DNA from: PALSA-270 sp963770245
GTDB lineage: Bacteria > Acidobacteriota > Terriglobia > Terriglobales > Acidobacteriaceae
Assembly: GCA_963770245.1 (NCBI GenBank)
Contig: CAVYOX010000014.1
Span: 496,001 to 560,000, forward strand
Direction: 5' to 3'
DNA length: 64,000 nt
Shown: positions 17,412-26,691 of the stretch, in pieces
Numbering within the stretch: position 1 is the stretch's first letter
How the letters are laid out: the number at the start of each line of letters is the position of its first letter
Position numbers and translations under genes: made by a program
The notes under the pieces: model-generated
What the model saw: the letters and a program-made list of their open reading frames with translations, nothing else
What the model was told of the DNA's origin: nothing
Databases searched by the model: none

Positions 17412-17761
17412 CAGATTTCCGCGGAAAAGGTAGGGCCGGAGGGCTCGATGGCGCCTCGTGATGAATCACGGACACGTGAACTGGGACCAGCTAGGAATTT
17501 CACCCTGGCCCGTGCCGTGCCATCCTCGTCTCACAATTCGCCCGCTGCATCCCCAACGCTGCCTTCAGCATGAGGACAGGCTCCGATGCGGTCAAATTAC
17601 CGAGGTGCCTGAGCAGGGCGGGAAAACCCGCGTTTTGTCCCCGGGAGCGACCTCCATCGGACGGCACCCCGGCGAAAACGGCACAATAATTTGTCCTAGC
17701 ATGACGAAAGTCACATTGGCTCGGACCCGCCGGCCGACATAGACTTGACCTTCCCAAGCTC
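17412..17761. other. Intergenic region between divergent GNAT and HpaB-type genes
   Basis: These 350 bases separate two divergently oriented genes and should contain both promoters. Short open frames here show no protein-like composition. I find no hairpin with a T-run, no clear repeat and no convincing -35/-10 pair; an AT-rich CACAATAATTTGTCC patch near 17680 is the only candidate for a promoter core. Confidence 0.4.
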
Positions 17762-19420
17762 ATGGGACGTTGCCGTCCGTCGGGACGGCGGAAATCACAC
17801 GTCGTGTCACAAAAAGAAATCGCGAAGAGCGAACCCGAAACTGGAGAAGGCCGGCCCCAGCCAACGGTGGAGAAAACCGTGATCACCGAGGTCAACTCCG
17901 TAACGCGCACACGGCCCTTCACCGGGCAGGAATACATCGATAGCCTGCGCGATGGCCGCGAGATCTGGATCTACGGCGAGCGGGTAAAAGACGTCACCAC
18001 CCACCCCGCCTTCCGCAATACGGTGCGCATGTTGGCGCGCCTCTACGACGCACTGCACGACGAGAAGCACAAGGATGTTCTCTGTACAGAAACTGACACC
18101 GGCAGCGGCGGCTACACCCACAGGTTCTATAAGCCTCCCCGCAACGTAGAAGAGTTGGTAGGCACGCGCGATGCGATCGCAGAATGGGCTCGCATAACCT
18201 ACGGTTGGATGGGACGCAGCCCCGACTACAAAGCCGCATTTCTGGGCACTCTCGGAGCCGACCCCAACTTTTATAAGCCTTTCGAGGACAATGCCCGCCG
18301 TTGGTATAAGAAAGCGCAGGAAGAAGTCACCTTTGTCAATCATGCCGTCGTCAATCCGCCGGTCGATCGCAGCAAAGAACTGGCTGAGGTGCGCGATGTC
18401 TACATGCATGTGGAGAAGGAAACTAGCGGGGGACTGATCGTCAGCGGTGCCAAGGTCGTTGCGACCACCTGCACTCTCACGCACGACAGTCTGATTGCGA
18501 ATAACGGTGCCTTGCCGGTCAAGGACAAAGACTTTGCCTTCGTGTGCATCGTGCCCACGGACACTCCGGGACTGAAGCTGTTCTGCCGGCCGTCCTATGA
18601 GATGGCCGCGGAAGCGACAGGCAGCCCGTTCGACTATCCACTCTCCAGTCGGGTCGACGAGAACGATTCGATCATCGTTTTCGACAAGGTTCTTGTTCCA
18701 TGGGAAAACGTCTTTTGCTACGGAGACGTTGACAAGGTAAATAAGCTTTTTCCGCGCACTGGCTTCCTGCCGCGATTCATGTTCCAAGGGTGCACTCGAT
18801 TAGCGGTCAAGTTCGATTTCATCGCCGGACTGCTGCTCAAAGGGATCGAAGCTACGGGCGCGAAGGATTTCCGCGGCGTACAGGCCCAGGTTGGCGAAGT
18901 ATTGGCGTGGCGCAATCTGTTCTGGGGTCTTTCCGATGCGATGGCGCGAACGCCCACTCCATGGACGCCGGGCTACGTGCTGCCCAACCTCGACTACGGC
19001 ATGGCATATCGTGTCGCTGCCAATTTGGCCTATCCACGAATTCGAGAAATCGTGGAAAACGTGATGGCCAGCGCATTGATCTATCTCCCGTCTCACGCCA
19101 AGGATTTCAAAGTCCCTGAGATTCGCAAGTATCTCGACCAATTCGTGCGCGGGTCGAATGGTTACTCCGCGGTCGAGCGCGTCAAACTCATGAAACTTCT
19201 GTGGGATGCGATGGGCACGGAGTTTGCTGGAAGGCATGAACTTTATGAGCGGAATTACTTTGGCAACCACGAAAACATTCGCATTGAAGTCTTGATGGTG
19301 GCCGAGAAGATGGGCCAGTCCGCCAAATACAAAGGCTTTGCCGAGCAATGCATGTCGGAATACGACCTCGATGGTTGGACCGTGCCCGACCTGATCAATC
19401 CGGATGGCTCAAGTCGATAG
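17762..19420 (+). CDS. 4-hydroxyphenylacetate 3-monooxygenase-type flavin hydroxylase (HpaB family)
   Basis: This large oxygenase component of a two-component FADH2-dependent monooxygenase has ~552 residues. Core signatures are RPFTGQEYIDSLRDGREIWI, NFYKPFEDNARRWYKKAQEE, VNHAVVNPPVDRSKELAEV, ETSGGLIVSGAKVVATTCTL, PLSSRVDENDSIIVFDKVLV PWENV, and the C-terminal MKLLWDAMGTEFAGRHELYE and NYFGNHENIRIE. HpaB enzymes ortho-hydroxylate phenols using FADH2 from a separate reductase (HpaC); no reductase is encoded in this window. The first ~45 residues are not conserved, so the start could be the GTG at 17804 or another codon instead of ATG 17762. It stands alone, so the phenolic substrate is unknown; alternatives in the family include 4-hydroxybutyryl-CoA dehydratase-like enzymes, but sequence features favour the monooxygenase. 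Confidence 0.88.
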   Translation: MGRCRPSGRRKSHVVSQKEIAKSEPETGEGRPQPTVEKTVITEVNSVTRTRPFTGQEYIDSLRDGREIWIYGERVKDVTTHPAFRNTVRMLARLYDALHDEKHKDVLCTETDTGSGGYTHRFYKPPRNVEELVGTRDAIAEWARITYGWMGRSPDYKAAFLGTLGADPNFYKPFEDNARRWYKKAQEEVTFVNHAVVNPPVDRSKELAEVRDVYMHVEKETSGGLIVSGAKVVATTCTLTHDSLIANNGALPVKDKDFAFVCIVPTDTPGLKLFCRPSYEMAAEATGSPFDYPLSSRVDENDSIIVFDKVLVPWENVFCYGDVDKVNKLFPRTGFLPRFMFQGCTRLAVKFDFIAGLLLKGIEATGAKDFRGVQAQVGEVLAWRNLFWGLSDAMARTPTPWTPGYVLPNLDYGMAYRVAANLAYPRIREIVENVMASALIYLPSHAKDFKVPEIRKYLDQFVRGSNGYSAVERVKLMKLLWDAMGTEFAGRHELYERNYFGNHENIRIEVLMVAEKMGQSAKYKGFAEQCMSEYDLDGWTVPDLINPDGSSR

Positions 19421-19544
19421 CTGGGCCTCAGGGCATCATTCTGCAACTGGATTGGTGAAACCCCTTCGTGAGAGGGTTCGCACTGACTTCCTGAATACCG
19501 CAATCTCCTCATATCTTCTATCTTCTTAGGGTCTTCGACAGTTC

Positions 19545-20285
19545 GAAGTATGGCAGGGGTATTGCCGAAAATTCGTGGCAGCCGCACGCACCCTTTTGTC
19601 CCTGAAGCAAAGCAGGCACTTCTGCAGCCGCGGCACGCTTGTCAGCGTTTGCCGCGGGCGTCAACGCGATATTTCCCGCCATGGGTAGTGCCATGCAAGA
19701 GAGGAAAAGGTAGGCGTAACGCTGCGGATCGCTCCGGTTTCCTTTGAAATCGCCTCCGGCAAAACCATCCATACCTATGGCTATAACGGCAGGGTTCCCG
19801 GTCCTCTCCTGCGCATGAAAGCGGGGATCCCGTTTACGGCCGATGTTTTCAACGACACGGATCACGCCGAGATTGTCCACTGGCATGGGCAGATGATTTC
19901 AGCGACGGCCGGCGGCGCGATCGAAGAAGGTAGTCCACCCGTTCCGCCCCACGGGCACCGACGCTATGGCTTCCGTCCAGGACCCGCGGGTACACCCTGG
20001 TATCACAGCCATGCGTTTGCCAGAAAAAACCTCCACCGCGGCTTGTGTAGCGGGCAGTTCGGGTTCGTTTGCATCGAGCCGAAGGACGATCCCGGACCGA
20101 TACGATCGCGAGGTCTTTCCTGCGAGGTACCAGTGGGAACCGTACTACAGCGCCGCGATGGAGGAAACGGACGAGGACCGCACCGCCTCCCCCCAACAAC
20201 GGTCTGGAAGTCGGGTACCGGTCCTTCTCATTCAACCATCGAGCTCTCGGATATGGGGAACCGATTTGGTTTCATGAGGCTGAGG
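19545..20285 (+). pseudogene. Multicopper oxidase (type 3) pseudogene, N-terminal part only
   Basis: A broken multicopper oxidase can be followed in several frames. After a possible signal region (LSAFAAGVNAIFPAMGSAMQ) a shift near 19710 leads into VTLRIAPVSFEIASGKTIHT. Next come NGRVPGPLLRMKAGIPF, the copper motif EIVHWHGQMI, then PPVPPHGHRRYGFRPGPAGT and the second copper motif PWYHSHAFARKNLHRGL. Near 20100 another shift exposes YDREVFPARYQWEPYYSAAM, and a further frame gives EVGYRSFSFNHRALGYGEP near 20205-20265. Similarity ends there, so cupredoxin domains 2 and 3 and the C-terminal copper site are missing. At least three frame changes plus truncation make this a genuine pseudogene. Type-1/2/3 copper enzymes of this kind oxidise phenols or metals, which may relate to the HpaB gene just upstream. 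Confidence 0.75.
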
Positions 20286-20319
20286 GAGTACGCGTAGTCG
20301 TGGCATGGGTTCACCGGCT

Positions 20320-21057
20320 CTATTCCATGGGAAAAGCGGGGGCGGCCTTGAAGTCATCCCCAGCTTGCCGGCGTGGTGGCAGGTATGGCGGTTTTCTTGA
20401 TTCCGCCACTCCGCACACCAGGGCAAAGGCAATGATGGTTTCACCCCGGGCGCCGCTGGCAGCTTCCAGTTGTTTCAGCAGATCTGCTTCAAGGTTGTCC
20501 GGGTCCGGATGCATTTCGCAGGCGGCGATTTCTTCCTCCGACGCGCCTTCATAGCACAACTCGCAAACTCCCAACTCGCCTTCCGACGTTACCGGCGGTC
20601 CAAAAACACGGCAGGTGACGGGGCGGGATCGGTAGAGTTCGCAGGTTCCAGTTGCCGGGTCAAGCACGGGGCAAGGTTCGTGATTGGCAAAATCATCCCA
20701 GCGTTGCGCAGCTTCCTTCGATTCATCGAGCAAGCCGGTGGCCGGATCGCCCGGGAACTCCGGGGACAGCCGTGCGACCGCCTTGCGGGCGCGTTCCCGC
20801 ACCCGGGCGGCGCGGGCGGGGGCTTGCAGCTCGAGCTCGAGGAGCCCATTGCGCAAGCGGAGCGCGTCCAACTGATTGATGGCGAACACTCCGACGCAAC
20901 ACTGCGAGCATCCCGGGCGGCATGCCAGCCACTTTCCGCTGCGACGCGTCGAATCCGCAAGTGCCGAGTCGACGATCTGGATCAACACCTGATCTCCGGC
21001 GGGGGCGGAGCGACAATGCATGTTCTCAGGGTAAATCACAAAGGCTGCAGGGTCCAT
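20320..21057 (-). CDS. YkgJ-type cysteine-cluster protein
   Basis: This 245-residue protein belongs to the YkgJ/CxxCxxCC family of putative zinc or iron chelating proteins. The cluster is CRPGCSQCCVGVFAINQLDA near residue 46, followed by CPVLDPATGTCELYRSRPVTCRVFG near residue 130 and ELGVCELCYEGA. These spaced cysteines are the family's hallmark and would bind a metal ion or Fe-S cluster. The biochemical role is not established. It is divergent from MalQ. ATG 21057 is used; ATG 21021 (MHCRSAPAGDQ) is equally possible because family similarity begins only at VLIQIVDSALAD. The C-terminal PPYLPPRRQAGDDFKAAPAF looks disordered. Confidence 0.8.
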   Translation of the reverse strand: MDPAAFVIYPENMHCRSAPAGDQVLIQIVDSALADSTRRSGKWLACRPGCSQCCVGVFAINQLDALRLRNGLLELELQAPARAARVRERARKAVARLSPEFPGDPATGLLDESKEAAQRWDDFANHEPCPVLDPATGTCELYRSRPVTCRVFGPPVTSEGELGVCELCYEGASEEEIAACEMHPDPDNLEADLLKQLEAASGARGETIIAFALVCGVAESRKPPYLPPRRQAGDDFKAAPAFPME

Positions 21058-21150
21058 CTGGGACGCCCGGAGAATCGAAGGGTGCGCCAGCGACCTCCGT
21101 GCTCAGTCAGGTTTTGCACCGGAGAGCCACAATGGCTTACTGTTGGTTCT

Positions 21151-22674
21151 GTGGAATTCTCCCGCTGCAGTGGCGTTTTGTTGCACATTACATCCTTACC
21201 CGGTCCTTACGGTATTGGGGATCTGGGCCAGTCGGCGTATGAATTTGCCGACTTTCTGGCGGGCGCAGGGCAAAAGCTGTGGCAGGTCCTGCCCTTGTCC
21301 CCGACCGGGTACGGTGATTCACCCTATCAGGGCTTTTCTGCATTCGCCGGCAATCCCTTGTGCATCGATCTGGAGACCCTCCAGGCGCGCGGTCTCCTGA
21401 CCGCAGCCGATCTGGCCGGCGCCTCGGCTCTTTCCCAGGATCAAGTTGCGTACGGCGCGGTGATCAGGTTCCGCCTGGCGGTTCTGCGTCGGGCCGCCGA
21501 AAATTTTTTCCGGCAGGCGTCGCCCGCAGAACGCGTGGCACTGGATGCGTTTTGCCGGGACAATGCGTCTTGGCTGGATGATTACGCCTTGTTCATGGCG
21601 TGCAAAGACGTGCACAACGGGCAGGTCTGGACGCGCTGGGAGCCCGGGATTTCGCAGCGGCAGCCGGCGGCACTTAAAGCATGGGCAGCGAAGCTGGCGC
21701 GCGAGTTGGAGGTATTTAAGTATTGGCAGTTCGAGTTCTTTCAGCAGTGGCGCAAGCTGAAGACCTATTGCCATGAGCGGGGGATTCGCATCATGGGCGA
21801 TATTCCCATCTATGTGGCGCACGACAGTGCTGATGTCTGGGCGCACCCGGAATTGTTTCAACTTGACGAGCAAGGGAACCCAGCCGTCGTTGCCGGAGTT
21901 CCGCCTGACTATTTCAGCGCGACGGGCCAGCTGTGGGGAAACCCGATCTATCGCTGGGAGGTGATGTCGGATCTTGGCTACCCCTGGTGGATCGACCGGT
22001 TTCGGGCATCGCTCGATCTGTTCGACATGGTGCGCCTCGACCATTTCCGAGGATTCGAAGCCTATTGGGAAATCCCTGCGAACGCACCGACCGCGGTCCA
22101 CGGAAGATGGGTGAAGGCGCCCGGCGCCAGTCTGTTTCGTGCTCTGCAGGCCACACTGGGAGAGCTGCCCGTGGTCGCGGAGAACCTGGGTGTTGTGACT
22201 CCAGAGGTGGAAGCGCTGCGTAAGGAGTTTGGCTTTCCGGGCATGAGTCTGCTGCAGTTTGCGTTCGGTTACGATCCGCAGGGGCCGTCGTTCCGGCCGC
22301 ACAACTATTCTCGTGAGCTGGCGGCCTATACTGGCGGCCACGACAATGACACGACGGTGGGGTGGTGGACCAGCTCCGGCGTGGGCGACAGCACTCGAAC
22401 CCCCGAAGAGGTTCGCAAGGAGCATGCCTTCACCCGAGCGTATCTGGGCTTTGAGAATGAGGAAATCAACTGGGTATTCATTCGCGCGGTATTCGGGTCG
22501 GTCGCCTCGATTGCGGTTGTTCCCTTGCAGGATGTGCTCGGACTCGGCAGCGAAGCTCGGATGAATCTTCCGGGCACGATCCAAGGAAACTGGACGTGGC
22601 GTTACTCGCGCGGGGCGCTCACCGAAGAAATCCGCGACCGCTTGCTGGCACTGACTCGAATCTACGACCGTTGA
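21151..22674 (+). CDS. malQ: 4-alpha-glucanotransferase (amylomaltase)
   Basis: This GH77 enzyme of about 507 residues transfers glucan segments between maltooligosaccharides. Family hallmarks are present: SGVLLHITSLPGPYGIGDLG at the N-terminus, LPLSPTGYGDSPYQGFSAFAGNP, the region IRIMGDIPIYVAHDSADVW, PPDYFSATGQLWGNPIYRW with the 250s-loop type segment, the nucleophile in FDMVRLDHFRGFEAYW (D of RLDHFRG), the acid/base in PVVAENLGVVTPEVE (E of AENLG), and YTGGHDNDTTVGWW. The reading frame is open much further left, but that part overlaps the divergent cysteine-cluster gene. GTG 21151 (MEFSRCSGVLLH) matches the family's usual start. With TreS and the glycosyltransferase on the other strand it indicates glycogen/maltodextrin and trehalose metabolism. 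Confidence 0.93.
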   Translation: MEFSRCSGVLLHITSLPGPYGIGDLGQSAYEFADFLAGAGQKLWQVLPLSPTGYGDSPYQGFSAFAGNPLCIDLETLQARGLLTAADLAGASALSQDQVAYGAVIRFRLAVLRRAAENFFRQASPAERVALDAFCRDNASWLDDYALFMACKDVHNGQVWTRWEPGISQRQPAALKAWAAKLARELEVFKYWQFEFFQQWRKLKTYCHERGIRIMGDIPIYVAHDSADVWAHPELFQLDEQGNPAVVAGVPPDYFSATGQLWGNPIYRWEVMSDLGYPWWIDRFRASLDLFDMVRLDHFRGFEAYWEIPANAPTAVHGRWVKAPGASLFRALQATLGELPVVAENLGVVTPEVEALRKEFGFPGMSLLQFAFGYDPQGPSFRPHNYSRELAAYTGGHDNDTTVGWWTSSGVGDSTRTPEEVRKEHAFTRAYLGFENEEINWVFIRAVFGSVASIAVVPLQDVLGLGSEARMNLPGTIQGNWTWRYSRGALTEEIRDRLLALTRIYDR

Positions 22675-22710
22675 CAGACCATCGGGAATTCCATAAATTT
22701 ACGAGCCGCC

Positions 22711-23415
22711 TTAGAGCGGGGAGAGTTCATCCTCCTTTTCCTCTTTTTTCTTGTGAACCAGCCGCCTTTCCAGGAATTGCCGCGCCAGATCCTGACCCCC
22801 GATGCCGAATGCCAACGCCAGCCCCAGCATGAGGGCCCCGAACGCGATGCCAAATGCGACCAGCATCGTTTGATCGGCCAACCCCAGCTCTTCGAACGCC
22901 ATCGACACCACGAAAATAATAATGATGGTCCGTATGGAAAGGCTCAGGAGCCGGGCCGATGGCAGGTTTGCATTGACTCCGGCAAGCAAGGCCGCGCGGG
23001 AAAAAAAGCTGGCCGCCATCAAGCCAAAGAAGATGATGCACAGCGCCACGAACAAATGGGGCAGAAAAATAAAGAATCGTGAGATTTCTTCTTGCAGCTC
23101 CAAGATGCCAAGCACGCTGACACCCAACAAGATGAACCCGAGCCATGCCACCCAAAAGACGAGCCGGCTCAGCAGTTCCGTGGAAGATGGAAGGGCGACT
23201 TTATTCAACAACTGACTGGCGCCCGCATGGTCGGACAGTTTCTCAAATCTCGCCAGTCGCATGATGCCCCGTACAATCTTTTTCAACACGTAGGCGATCA
23301 ACCATCCCAGGAGAACAATGATCAGCATCTCGATCAGTCGAGGGAGAAGGTGCGCCAACTCCCTGGCGAATTCGTGGTAAGCCTGAGTTAACTCGCTCAT
23401 GATCATTTCCCGCAT
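22711..23415 (-). CDS. Small mechanosensitive-channel-like membrane protein (conserved TM helix repeat)
   Basis: This 234-residue membrane protein carries a membrane topology like small MscS relatives with the conserved TM-helix repeat (PF05552 type). The first TM is LPRLIEMLIIVLLGWLIAYVLKKIV; two further TM segments are LVFWVAWLGFILLGVSVLGI and FIFLPHLFVALCIIFFGLMA. A final pair consists of SIRTIIIIFVVSMAFEELGL and VAFGIAFGALMLGLALAFGIG, the last rich in Gly/Ala as in a pore helix. The C-terminus is charged (HKKKEEKEDE). ATG 23415 is preceded by GAGGTGGCC, a fair ribosome site; upstream in-frame sequence overlaps the glycosyltransferase end. It is 7 bases downstream of the glycosyltransferase stop, hence co-transcribed with it. 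A role in osmotic adjustment fits the trehalose context but is inferred. Confidence 0.78.
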   Translation of the reverse strand: MREMIMSELTQAYHEFARELAHLLPRLIEMLIIVLLGWLIAYVLKKIVRGIMRLARFEKLSDHAGASQLLNKVALPSSTELLSRLVFWVAWLGFILLGVSVLGILELQEEISRFFIFLPHLFVALCIIFFGLMAASFFSRAALLAGVNANLPSARLLSLSIRTIIIIFVVSMAFEELGLADQTMLVAFGIAFGALMLGLALAFGIGGQDLARQFLERRLVHKKKEEKEDELSPL

Positions 23416-23422
23416 GGCCACC

Positions 23423-24691
23423 TCACTTTTTACCGTTCCAGAGTTCGAGCAAGTACGGTTTCGATCGTTCAAATTCCAGGCACAAGAGTTCGACGTTATC
23501 CTCAACTTGCTCCGCAGACGCGTCGCGGTTCTCCACCAGAAAAGTGAACGCCCGGCCGCGAAAGAGAGGGACTAAGGCCTGAATGACGTGATCCCGGCTG
23601 ATGACGGATTGGTGATATGAAGCCGCGAATTCATAGACGGTCTTGACCCACAGTCCCGCGGGATACCGAAAAGCGTCCTCCGAGGACATCGCGGATGCCT
23701 GCAGCTCCGATAGGGTTGCGGCGGAGAGGATGGAACTCAGCACAGGCTCCAGTTCAGAGATGCCGGATCGAAACATGTCATACAAGCGCTTGCGATTGAT
23801 GCGAACCGGCTCCAGTGTGACTTCTCGCTCGCAACCCTGCGTGGAAACCGTCTCCGACTCATGGATCGCGCTCCAAAGCGGAATATTGCTCTCGAGCGAC
23901 CAGAAAAGAGCGCCCACAGTTTGCCGCATTGCGGGGACCAGATCGCGCGAACTCTGTTCGACGTGAGTCTTGGTTCCGAGGAAATCCTGTTGCATCCGGT
24001 AGCCGCCGGCCATGGCCAGGGTGGTGAGCAGAATCTCCGCTCCCATTTGGCCCGCTTCATGCGCCCAGATTTCCTGCCGCAGAAACTCGCTTCCCAGGCG
24101 CGCCGAAAAGCCGAACTCCGAGGCGTAGGGTTCGCGGACTCGCTTTCCATAAATGGCGCGGGTCATCGGATAGAGGAGATTCCGCATGAGCAGGCCTTCG
24201 AACTTGTGCCGGCGATAGAGTGGAGTGACGAAGTCGAAGTTGTCCGAGTAGATGGGACGAAGCAGCCGCTCAATCCAATCCGGCTGGAAGGTTACCGACT
24301 CTGGCGAAACAACCGCACAGGCTTTAGCGCGCAACAGCTCGGCCGCCGCCAGAATCGTCCGCAGAGCGCTCCCCGCTTCGGGAGAACTCGAATACTGGGT
24401 GCTGATCGAGTGCATCGTGCGTAAGGCGTGCACATTGGAAACACGGCGCACGTCACTGATAGAAACTCCCGTGATCAGGTCCGGGGTTCCATCACGGGAT
24501 CCGCCGTCGGCGTTGATAATGACAACTCGTTCGCGTGCGAAGCTCTTGAGAAGGCCGGCCTGAATCGCCTGCACAACTGACCCCACGGTCTCGGCATTGT
24601 TATGGGTGGGTAACCCCACCAGGATGTCAACTTCGCCGACATCGATCAACTGGCGAAGAAAATCATCGGTTAGAATGCTTTCCTCAACCAA
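23423..24691 (-). CDS. GT2-like glycosyltransferase, possible compatible-solute synthase
   Basis: This 422-residue cytoplasmic protein has a GT-A nucleotide-sugar transferase N-terminus: DILVGLPTHNNAETVGSVVQ, VVIINADGGSRDGTPDLI (donor-binding strand), an SPESVTFQPDWIERLL segment where the DxD-type position should be, and a RREPYASEFGFSARLGSEFL-like acceptor region (see KRVREPYASEFGFS). The C-terminal ~150 residues are helical and not assigned. This organisation resembles the enzymes that make glucosylglycerate or mannosylglycerate, but the exact family is unsure. The start is TTG 24691 with GGAG 8 bases upstream; no nearby ATG fits better. It lies between TreS (76 bases upstream) and the channel protein on the same strand, supporting a role in osmolyte or trehalose-linked metabolism. 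Confidence 0.7.
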   Translation of the reverse strand: MVEESILTDDFLRQLIDVGEVDILVGLPTHNNAETVGSVVQAIQAGLLKSFARERVVIINADGGSRDGTPDLITGVSISDVRRVSNVHALRTMHSISTQYSSSPEAGSALRTILAAAELLRAKACAVVSPESVTFQPDWIERLLRPIYSDNFDFVTPLYRRHKFEGLLMRNLLYPMTRAIYGKRVREPYASEFGFSARLGSEFLRQEIWAHEAGQMGAEILLTTLAMAGGYRMQQDFLGTKTHVEQSSRDLVPAMRQTVGALFWSLESNIPLWSAIHESETVSTQGCEREVTLEPVRINRKRLYDMFRSGISELEPVLSSILSAATLSELQASAMSSEDAFRYPAGLWVKTVYEFAASYHQSVISRDHVIQALVPLFRGRAFTFLVENRDASAEQVEDNVELLCLEFERSKPYLLELWNGKK

Positions 24692-24767
24692 GGTGAGCTC
24701 CGTGTGGAATCGAAAACCGTTTCTTCGCTGCTCGGGTGACGTTAGTCCTTAGAATCCGCCGCAACAT

Positions 24768-26402
24768 TCAGATCCGTCTCAGACGAAACCAATAGAACTG
24801 GTAAGGGCCCATGGTCAAAAGATAGGGTAGATCGCCCACCCGGGGAAAAATATTCCTGCCGAACAGCTCAATGAGAATATTTCCTTTGTAGCGGCGCAAA
24901 TCAAGTTCGACGGCTTGGGCCGAGCTCGAAAGATTGTTTACGACCAAAACCGTTTCCCGCTCAAACTGCCGCACATAGGCCAGCACGCGATGGTTGGCGG
25001 GATAGAGGAATTCGATCGAACCCCGCCCAAATGCCGGAGTCGACCGGCGCACCCGAATCAGGCGCTGCATCCAAGACAACAGGGAATGTTCGGAACGCTT
25101 TTGGGATTGAACGTTGATCGCCTGATAACCGTACACGGGGTTCAGAATAAGAGGCGAATACAGGCTTTCGGGGTCGGCGGCGGAAAAGCCGGCATTCCAG
25201 CCGCCGTTCCACTGCATGGGGGTTCGCACGCCGTTGCGATCGCCGAGGTGGACGTTGTCTCCCATGCCGATTTCATCGCCGTAATAGATGATCGGAGTCC
25301 CCGGCAGCGACATCAGCAGTCCGTTCATGAGCTCGATGCGCCTGCGGTCGTTATCCAGCAAAGGGGCAAGTCGGCGCCGAATACCGAGATTCAGGCGCAT
25401 AACCTTGTCTCGAGCGAATACGTCGTACATGTAGTCGCGTTCCACGTCCGTGACCATTTCTAAGGTCAGCTCGTCATGGTTGCGGAGGAACAAGCACCAC
25501 TGGCAGGCCGGAGGTATTTCCGGGGTCTGCTGCAGAATCTCCGTGATCGGTTTACGGTCTTCGAGCTTCAGACCCATGAACATCCTGGGCATCAGCGGGA
25601 AGTGGAACGCCATATGAAACTCGTCGCCATCGCCAAAATAGGGGCGCAAATCCGCAGGCCACTGGTTGGCTTCCGCCAGGAGCATGGTTTCGGGGAATTC
25701 TGCATCAATTCTGCGCCGCAGATCCTTGAGAATCGCGTGCGTCTCCGGCAAGTTTTCGCAGGAGGTCCCTTCCCGTTCGACCAGGTAGGGAACAGCATCC
25801 AAACGGAAACCGTCCACCCCGATTGCCAGCCAGAATTTGACGACCTTCCATAGCTCCTCCCGCACCGCTGGGTTCTCAAAATTCAGATCCGGCTGGTGGC
25901 TAAAGAAACGGTGCCAGTAGTAGGACTTCGAAACCGGATCCCATGCCCAATTTGACATTTCGGTATCGAGAAAAATAATGCGCGCTCCTCGATATTTTGT
26001 GTCGGTGTCGCTCCACACGTACCAATCGCGGTGCGGGTTATCCCCTGAACTCCGCGACTCCTGAAACCATGGATGTTGATCGGAGGTGTGATTCAACACC
26101 AGTTCGATAATGACCTTGATCTCGCGCTCGTGGGCGCTGGTTAGAAACCTCTTAAAATCATCCAGTGTTCCGTAGTTCGAGTGCACGGAAGTGTAGTCCG
26201 AAATGTCATAGCCGTCATCGCGCAGAGGGGAGGGAAAGAAGGGCATCAGCCAGATTGCGTTGACGCCCAAATCATGAAGGTAGTCGATTTTCTGCGCCAG
26301 GCCCTGGAAATCGCCGATTCCGTCTCCATTGCTGTCGTAGAAACTACGTACATGTATCTGGTAAATGACCGCATCCTTGTACCAGGGGGCACCTTGCTCC
26401 AT
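24768..26402 (-). CDS. treS: Maltose alpha-D-glucosyltransferase / trehalose synthase (GH13)
   Basis: This 544-residue GH13_16-type enzyme would interconvert maltose and trehalose. Conserved regions appear in order: the opening APWYKDAVIYQIHVRSFYDSNGDGIGDF, DGYDISDYTSVHSNYGT, region I EIKVIIELVLNHTSDQHPWF, region II DGFRLDAVPYLVEREGT (catalytic Asp in FRLDAVP), region III ETMLLAEANQWPADL (catalytic Glu in LLAEANQ), and region IV WCLFLRNHDELTLEM (final Asp in RNHDEL). The EMSNWAWDPVSKSYYWHRFFSHQPDLN stretch is typical of TreS. Length matches the kinase-free form, with a normal C-terminal beta-domain (YLLTMGPYQFYWFRLRR). No maltokinase follows. Other GH13 activities (alpha-amylase, oligo-1,6-glucosidase) are less likely. 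It heads the leftward group with the glycosyltransferase and channel. Confidence 0.92.
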   Translation of the reverse strand: MEQGAPWYKDAVIYQIHVRSFYDSNGDGIGDFQGLAQKIDYLHDLGVNAIWLMPFFPSPLRDDGYDISDYTSVHSNYGTLDDFKRFLTSAHEREIKVIIELVLNHTSDQHPWFQESRSSGDNPHRDWYVWSDTDTKYRGARIIFLDTEMSNWAWDPVSKSYYWHRFFSHQPDLNFENPAVREELWKVVKFWLAIGVDGFRLDAVPYLVEREGTSCENLPETHAILKDLRRRIDAEFPETMLLAEANQWPADLRPYFGDGDEFHMAFHFPLMPRMFMGLKLEDRKPITEILQQTPEIPPACQWCLFLRNHDELTLEMVTDVERDYMYDVFARDKVMRLNLGIRRRLAPLLDNDRRRIELMNGLLMSLPGTPIIYYGDEIGMGDNVHLGDRNGVRTPMQWNGGWNAGFSAADPESLYSPLILNPVYGYQAINVQSQKRSEHSLLSWMQRLIRVRRSTPAFGRGSIEFLYPANHRVLAYVRQFERETVLVVNNLSSSAQAVELDLRRYKGNILIELFGRNIFPRVGDLPYLLTMGPYQFYWFRLRRI

Positions 26403-26691
26403 CGACGAAGAATTCTCCTCGCTCGGTCGCCATGCTCTCTTCGAGAGAAGGCGGCGCCGGAATAATCTCGCTACAAACCAAGATTACATCAGAGACAAGG
26501 CTGTCCCGCGGCTCGTCTTCACCTCATTCGGGACGAGCACCCCGTAAGGCACGAGTACGCCCCTCCGGACCTCAAGTTGCGGTTCCACCGGTTCCAGGAC
26601 TTTGGGCAATTTCAAATTCCGCGGCGCCGGATTCGTTGTTAGACTACTCCGCGGTGTTCGGACAGATTCGAGGAAAGGGCAAGGCGAACCG
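26403..26691. other. Divergent promoter region between treS and glpF
   Basis: These 289 bases lie between the starts of the leftward treS and the rightward glycerol operon. They should hold both promoters. I see no convincing -35/-10 pair or operator palindrome, and no protein-like reading frame. Confidence 0.4.

Noticed and set aside
20470..21150. N-terminal extension of the MalQ frame
   Set aside because: It overlaps the divergent cysteine-cluster gene on the other strand and shows no similarity to GH77; the GTG at 21151 gives the usual start.
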